From a bacterium (lineage in GTDB: Bacteria; UBA10199; 2-02-FULL-44-16; JAAZCA01): a stretch of DNA of 16,032 nucleotides. The stretch covers positions 1-16,032 of the forward strand of contig JBAZOP010000066.1 of NCBI GenBank assembly GCA_041648665.1, read 5' to 3'. The position numbers were made by a program, and so were the translations under genes. Below the pieces are notes generated by a model. It did no database searches. It was not told the DNA's origin and saw only the letters and a list, made by a program, of their open reading frames with translations. The first letter of the stretch is position 1. Each line of letters begins with the position of its first letter. Shown here in pieces: positions 13,419 to 16,032 of this stretch.

Positions 13419-14152
13419 TTTTTCCTCCCTGTGGCCTTGGGTGCTATCTTTACGACAGCGGCCTTCGCAACTTTACCGCTCTTCTTGCTTTTCCGTGCCC
13501 GCGGGGAATCCTTATTCGCGTATTGAGATCCTTGCTTCGACGAAGATATGGCATACTGCTCCCCGCCAACATGCATCCCTTTCTTCACGTAGACACCGTC
13601 TGTGACCGGTAAGAATGAAAGAGGGTCCATCGCTTTACGCCCGCGCCTGACCTCAAAGTGCAAATGATTGCCCGTCGTGCGCCCGGTGCGCCCAACCTCG
13701 GCGATGACCTCGCCCTGCGCCACCTTCTCGCCTTTATCGACCAGATTGGCGCGATTATGCGCGTAAGCTGTGAAATAGCCGTTATCATGCCGCAAGAGGA
13801 TCATGTTGCCATATCCGCAGAATCTCCCGGAGAAGACGACTTTGCCGTCGGCGGCAGCCTTGATCGGCGTTCCAGCCGGAGCGGAGACATCGATGCCGTC
13901 GTGATGGCGCCCTCGGCGAGGCCCGAACTTTGAGAAGAAGATCCCCTCGACAGGCCATTCAAACGTCACCGCACCCTTCTTGATATCGCCTTTTTTTTGC
14001 CCATGACCGGACACCACGAACTTGCCGCACACCTCTTTGTCGAGTGTGGCATGGCGTTTCGGCGCACTGCCGCAACCGGACGTCAGCGACGTGGTGAACA
14101 CCATCGCCAACGCCACCAAGGGACATGCTATGATGCTGAACGTATCTTTCAA
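13415..14152 (-). CDS. LytM/M23 metallopeptidase lipoprotein
   Basis: A 245-residue protein with a lipoprotein signal (hydrophobic segment and SLTSGC, Cys27). An M23 domain (about residues 62-175) follows with all active-site residues: His84 and Asp88 (HHDGID), His132 (AYAHN) and the HLH of GNHLHFE (His163, His165). The family cleaves peptide bridges in peptidoglycan. The C-terminal ~30 residues are Lys/Arg/Ala-rich and disordered. The start is TTG at 14152, with AGGAAG about 9 nt upstream, which gives an intact signal peptide; no ATG does. It overlaps the NifX-type gene as ATGA although cell-wall hydrolysis has no obvious link to cluster assembly. Confidence 0.9.
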   Translation of the reverse strand: MKDTFSIIACPLVALAMVFTTSLTSGCGSAPKRHATLDKEVCGKFVVSGHGQKKGDIKKGAVTFEWPVEGIFFSKFGPRRGRHHDGIDVSAPAGTPIKAAADGKVVFSGRFCGYGNMILLRHDNGYFTAYAHNRANLVDKGEKVAQGEVIAEVGRTGRTTGNHLHFEVRRGRKAMDPLSFLPVTDGVYVKKGMHVGGEQYAISSSKQGSQYANKDSPRARKSKKSGKVAKAAVVKIAPKATGRKK

Positions 14153-14194
14153 AGTTTAAGACTTCCTATTCTTAAAACATTCGCACGAAAACCG

Positions 14195-14210
14195 TGCCGA
14201 TCAACCGGCA
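14195..14210 (-). terminator. Short hairpin after the DUF5320 gene (possible attenuator)
   Basis: TGCCG-ATCAAC-CGGCA is an inverted repeat starting 2 bp after the DUF5320 stop and followed on the minus strand by CGGTTTTCG. A five-pair stem with a broken T-run would at most reduce read-through into the LytM gene. Confidence 0.3.
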
Positions 14211-14211
14211 A

Positions 14212-14577
14212 TTACGGTTGCTTCGCGGTCGACTCTGTTTCGATTTCAGAGAGGCGCTTCTTTATCGAATCCAGCTCCGCCTGCAGAGCATCGGCCTGGT
14301 CTTTGAGAAAGCTTTTCTCCGCTTCCGGATCCGGCTTCGCGTAAGGTGCCGGATATCCGCCAAAGCGCATCCAGCCCGGCTGACCGGTGGCATAGTACAT
14401 GTGCCGCCAGCCCCTACCGCCTCCGCCGATTCCGCGACCACGGCGAACCCCTCTGCCGTAGCCACACAAGGGCCCGGCATTGGTATAGCCGGGCATGTCA
14501 TAACCAACGCAAAACCCCTCACCGCGTCCGGTCATCGGCCCTGCACCCATCGGCCCTGTCCCATCTCCTCTTGGCAT
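14212..14577 (-). CDS. DUF5320-type glycine/methionine-rich small protein
   Basis: A 121-residue protein opening with MPRGDGTGPMGAGPMTGRGEG, then a Gly/Arg/Tyr-rich stretch (CVGYDMPGY, CGYGRG, GGGGRGWR) and a C-terminal coiled coil (about residues 85-116, QADALQAELDSIKKRLSEIE). The opening GDGTGPxGxGPxTGRGxGxC is the hallmark of DUF5320 proteins, which commonly sit beside NifX/ORP-type genes and DUF134 regulators. Their biochemical role is unknown. Two Cys (residues 23 and 38) and Met-rich turns could bind metal. AAGGAGGG lies 8 nt before the ATG; the next gene upstream ends 4 bp away. Confidence 0.88.
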   Translation of the reverse strand: MPRGDGTGPMGAGPMTGRGEGFCVGYDMPGYTNAGPLCGYGRGVRRGRGIGGGGRGWRHMYYATGQPGWMRFGGYPAPYAKPDPEAEKSFLKDQADALQAELDSIKKRLSEIETESTAKQP

Positions 14578-14581
14578 ATAA

Positions 14582-14794
14582 TTACCCTCCTTCCTCTGTG
14601 TTTATCTCTCTCACCATATTCGTCCCGCACTTCGGGCATTTCATCTCCATACAGGGCACGCCCGGTTTATGCACCTCGCGGTGCCCACACTTTGGACATA
14701 CACAGAATCCGGCAGGACCTGCCGCCAACGGCCCACCCATCCTCCCACGCCCCCCTCCACCGCCACCCCTGCCTCCAGTTCCCCTTCCTCTCAT
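14582..14794 (-). CDS. Small glycine-rich zinc-ribbon protein
   Basis: A 70-residue peptide. The N-terminal half is Gly/Arg-rich, and the C-terminal half has two knuckles, CPKCGHREVHKPGVPC and MKCPKCGTNMV, giving a rubredoxin- or zinc-ribbon-like C4 site with extra Cys. The frame is open further upstream to 14887, but that would overlap the DUF134 gene; the ATG at 14794 follows AAAGGAGG and begins 4 bp after the DUF134 stop. Similar small CPKC proteins are found next to DUF134 and DUF5320 genes. It may bind zinc or iron; function is unknown. Confidence 0.8.
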   Translation of the reverse strand: MRGRGTGGRGGGGGGRGRMGGPLAAGPAGFCVCPKCGHREVHKPGVPCMEMKCPKCGTNMVREINTEEGG

Positions 14795-14798
14795 AGTT

Positions 14799-15173
14799 TC
14801 ATCCTCCTTTCCTCTGCCACCCTCGTCCTCGCCTGCAGCAACCTCTACCGCCGGCGCCGGGCCAGGGCCGCACCTGCTCCGCGACATTGACTACGTTGCC
14901 GCCCTCCACCCGGATCGCCTTGCCGTTTATGAGCGCGTCGGCCACTGTCTTATGGGCGTTGGCAAGGATCCTGTCGAACGTCTGGCGCGATACGTTCATC
15001 TTTGCCGCGGCCTCCTCGTGATAGAGGCCTTCGATGTCCGCAAGCCTCATCGCCTCGATCTCGTCCAGTCGGAGGATGACCTCCTCCAGCTCGGACAGAG
15101 GGATCCCCCTCGGCTTGAAGTAGTCGTGCTGAGGGGTCCAGCCCACCCTCCTGCATTTGAACGGCCTCGGCAT
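14799..15173 (-). CDS. DUF134 family DNA-binding protein, likely operon regulator
   Basis: A 124-residue protein. The start MPRPFKCRRVGWTP and the FKPRGIPLSELEEVIL segment are diagnostic for DUF134. The core is a sigma-70 region 4-like helix-turn-helix (LRLDEIEAMRLADIEGLYHE, AAAKMNVSRQTFDRIL, about residues 33-72). The C-terminal tail is Gly/Arg/Cys-rich (GRGCCRRGRG) and might sense metal or redox state, though this is a guess. DUF134 genes usually accompany NifX/ORP-domain and ferredoxin-MinD genes. It is first in the twelve-gene run. GGGAG lies 6 nt before the ATG, and a promoter with an overlapping palindrome lies 19-48 bp upstream, so autoregulation is likely. Confidence 0.92.
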   Translation of the reverse strand: MPRPFKCRRVGWTPQHDYFKPRGIPLSELEEVILRLDEIEAMRLADIEGLYHEEAAAKMNVSRQTFDRILANAHKTVADALINGKAIRVEGGNVVNVAEQVRPWPGAGGRGCCRRGRGWQRKGG

Positions 15174-15187
15174 GGCGCACTCCCAGT

Positions 15188-15211
15188 AATAAGCATATGC
15201 TCATTATGCTT
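15188..15211. promoter_or_regulatory. Palindromic operator candidate over the -10 box
   Basis: AATAAGCAT/ATGCTCATT (15188-15205) is an 18-bp dyad with one mismatch (half-site TGAGCAT). It overlaps a second exact inverted pair AAGCATA/TATGCTT (15191-15211). A protein bound here would cover the -10 element; the DUF134 protein encoded directly downstream is the likely ligand. Confidence 0.55.
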
Positions 15212-15221
15212 GCGGTGTCAA
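15192..15221 (-). promoter_or_regulatory. Promoter of the DUF134/ORP-type operon
   Basis: On the minus strand a perfect -35 TTGACA (15216-15221) is separated by 18 bp from a -10 TATGCT (15192-15197). The predicted start lies near 15185, just before the DUF134 ribosome site. Confidence 0.65.
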
Positions 15222-15282
15222 TGTCGATGTGGATATTCCGATCCCGTGCTTCAAAAGGATTTAGCGGTGAGTTCGCCTCTCG

Positions 15283-15678
15283 CTACTTTGTCGCGGCCCC
15301 GGGCGCAGGCTGCACGCTGGTGTAGCACCAGCTCATCGCATCCATGAAGGCCGGAAACTGCTTCTTCGCCCCTGACTTGTCGGTGGCCAACGCGGTGTTG
15401 TCGGCCGCATTGAGGATCTGGCACCCGGTCTCCGACATGTAGAAGTAGCGCCTCTTGTTGTCGGGGCTGTACTCGACGTGGACGATATCGTAGCCCGTGC
15501 CCGCGAATATCCCGGTCACCCCCGGAAACTGGCCGATGCACTCCACGAGCCACCTGTTGCCGGACGCGGCCTCCTGAGTGCAGTTGAAGCCGTTTGCAGA
15601 GACGACCGCCGCATGGGCCGCGCTTGCCGCGCCCACGAGCAATGCCACGGCCAGGACAGCAGTACATATGTTACGCAT
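15283..15678 (-). CDS. Small secreted protein of unknown function
   Basis: A 131-residue protein with a clear Sec signal (MRN, then TAVLAVALLVGAASA and AHA before the mature AVVSANGFNC). The mature part of about 108 residues has five or more Cys (FNCTQEA, VECIGQF, TGCQIL, SWCYT) suited to disulfides, aromatic residues and no membrane segment. The ATG at 15678 follows AAAGGGGG at good spacing and is preferred over one at 15702 that lacks a ribosome site. I recognise no family. It has its own candidate promoter and lies 109 bp upstream of the DUF134 gene on the same strand, so it is probably a separate unit. Confidence 0.78.
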   Translation of the reverse strand: MRNICTAVLAVALLVGAASAAHAAVVSANGFNCTQEAASGNRWLVECIGQFPGVTGIFAGTGYDIVHVEYSPDNKRRYFYMSETGCQILNAADNTALATDKSGAKKQFPAFMDAMSWCYTSVQPAPGAATK

Positions 15679-15961
15679 CACGACCCCCTTTGAATGGCCC
15701 ATGAGTGTGCGCCATGGAAAAACATAGATAAACCTCCGCGGCCGAGCAATCCACTCTTATTCTACGGCCTGGCCCCGTTCCGGCTAACATCCCGATATAA
15801 TTATGAATAATTGAATGACCGATCAGCCCCCTCAGGGCCGCAAGATTCTCCTGTCACGGGATTTCGATCATTTTTTGATTCCTTGCGACACGACAAAGGG
15901 CTATAGGGGCAAAGCCGGGCAAAGGCCGAACAACAGACACCATCTGAGGAGGATCATTTTT
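15679..15961. other. Divergent intergenic region
   Basis: This 283-bp gap separates the leftward secreted-protein gene from the rightward gene at 15962. It has an AT-rich island with TATAATTATGAATAATTGAATG (15796-15816) and no open frame of note. Apart from the promoter candidate at 15721-15749 I see no clear structured element. Confidence 0.5.
15721..15749 (-). promoter_or_regulatory. Candidate promoter of the secreted-protein gene
   Basis: On the minus strand TTGCTC (15744-15749), a 17-bp spacer and TATGTT (15721-15726) lie about 45 bp before the start codon. The spacing is right; the hexamers match consensus only partly. Confidence 0.3.
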
Positions 15962-16032
15962 ATGCGCGCCGCCCCATCGACCGGATTCAACACAACCGCA
16001 GTCACGACTCAGCTGACGGCAATCTCCACGAG
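15962..16032 (+). CDS. Start of an unidentified gene, cut by the right edge
   Basis: GAGGAGG and a 9-nt spacer precede an ATG at 15962, and the frame (MRAAPSTGFNTTAVTTQL...) stays open for the 23 complete codons left in the window. There is no signal peptide in what is visible. Nothing can be said about function; the strong ribosome site after a non-coding gap is the reason for the call. Confidence 0.6.
   Translation, partial: MRAAPSTGFNTTAVTTQLTAIST

Noticed and set aside
7288..15173. Nitrogenase (nif) cluster
   Set aside because: NifX-type and NifU-type domains are present, but no nifH, nifD, nifK, nifE, nifN or true nifB is visible; the set fits ORP/Mrp operons instead.
14346..15347. 333-codon plus-strand open frame opposite DUF134, the zinc-ribbon peptide and DUF5320
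   Set aside because: Pro/Ser/Arg-rich, no ribosome site; three minus-strand genes with good starts and recognisable families occupy the same bases.
1..16032. CRISPR array, IS element or prophage
   Set aside because: No regularly spaced repeats, transposase, integrase or phage genes were seen; the only repeats are the tRNA-end copies and local hairpins.

Overview
The window is high-GC bacterial chromosome with dense, mostly minus-strand genes, strong AGGAGG-type ribosome binding sites and many ATGA stop/start overlaps. The gene content (ferredoxin-type MinD ATPases, NifX/ORP-domain proteins, a DUF134 regulator, pyruvoyl-dependent arginine decarboxylase, class A RNase P RNA) points to an anaerobic bacterium of deltaproteobacterial or related candidate-lineage type. 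No taxonomic marker in the window settles this.

Left part (1-4000, minus strand): the N-terminal two thirds of a FadA-type thiolase, running off the left edge; a HEAT-repeat protein; and an RNA-metabolism cluster of a C4 zinc-ribbon coiled-coil protein (COG1579), a small unknown protein, RNase HI, and the RNase P RNA gene, whose 5' end lies about 3 nt after the rnhA stop codon.

Middle (4000-7210): a plus-strand tRNA with a CAU anticodon and its own terminator; a 390-bp patch carrying a second 17-bp copy of the tRNA 3' end, inverted partial copies, a second terminator and AT-rich degenerate palindromes (a possible integration or duplication scar); an AT-richer acidic lipoprotein gene; then, on the minus strand, a radical SAM protein of the DNA modification/repair type and a pyruvoyl-dependent arginine decarboxylase.

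Right part (7288-15173, minus strand): the main point of interest, a run of twelve co-directional genes. In transcription order: DUF134 regulator, glycine-rich zinc-ribbon peptide, DUF5320 protein, LytM/M23 lipoprotein, NifX/ORP-domain protein, DUF89 protein, six-helix membrane protein, ferredoxin-MinD ATPase, radical SAM protein (COG0731 type), second ferredoxin-MinD ATPase, IscU-Mrp fusion, second NifX/ORP-domain protein. From the LytM gene to the second MinD gene all junctions are 1-4 nt overlaps, so these genes are translationally coupled. The set resembles the orange-protein (ORP)/MrpORP systems of sulfate reducers but has extra members. The inference is an Fe-S or heterometal cluster assembly and delivery pathway: IscU-like scaffold, Mrp carrier, two MinD ATPases with built-in 4Fe-4S domains, small cluster-binding proteins, a radical SAM enzyme and a possible transporter. 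A TTGACA promoter with a TGAGCAT-type palindrome over its -10 box lies just upstream of the DUF134 gene and suggests autoregulation. No nitrogenase structural gene is present.

The right edge holds a small secreted protein (minus strand) and the first codons of a plus-strand gene that leaves the window.
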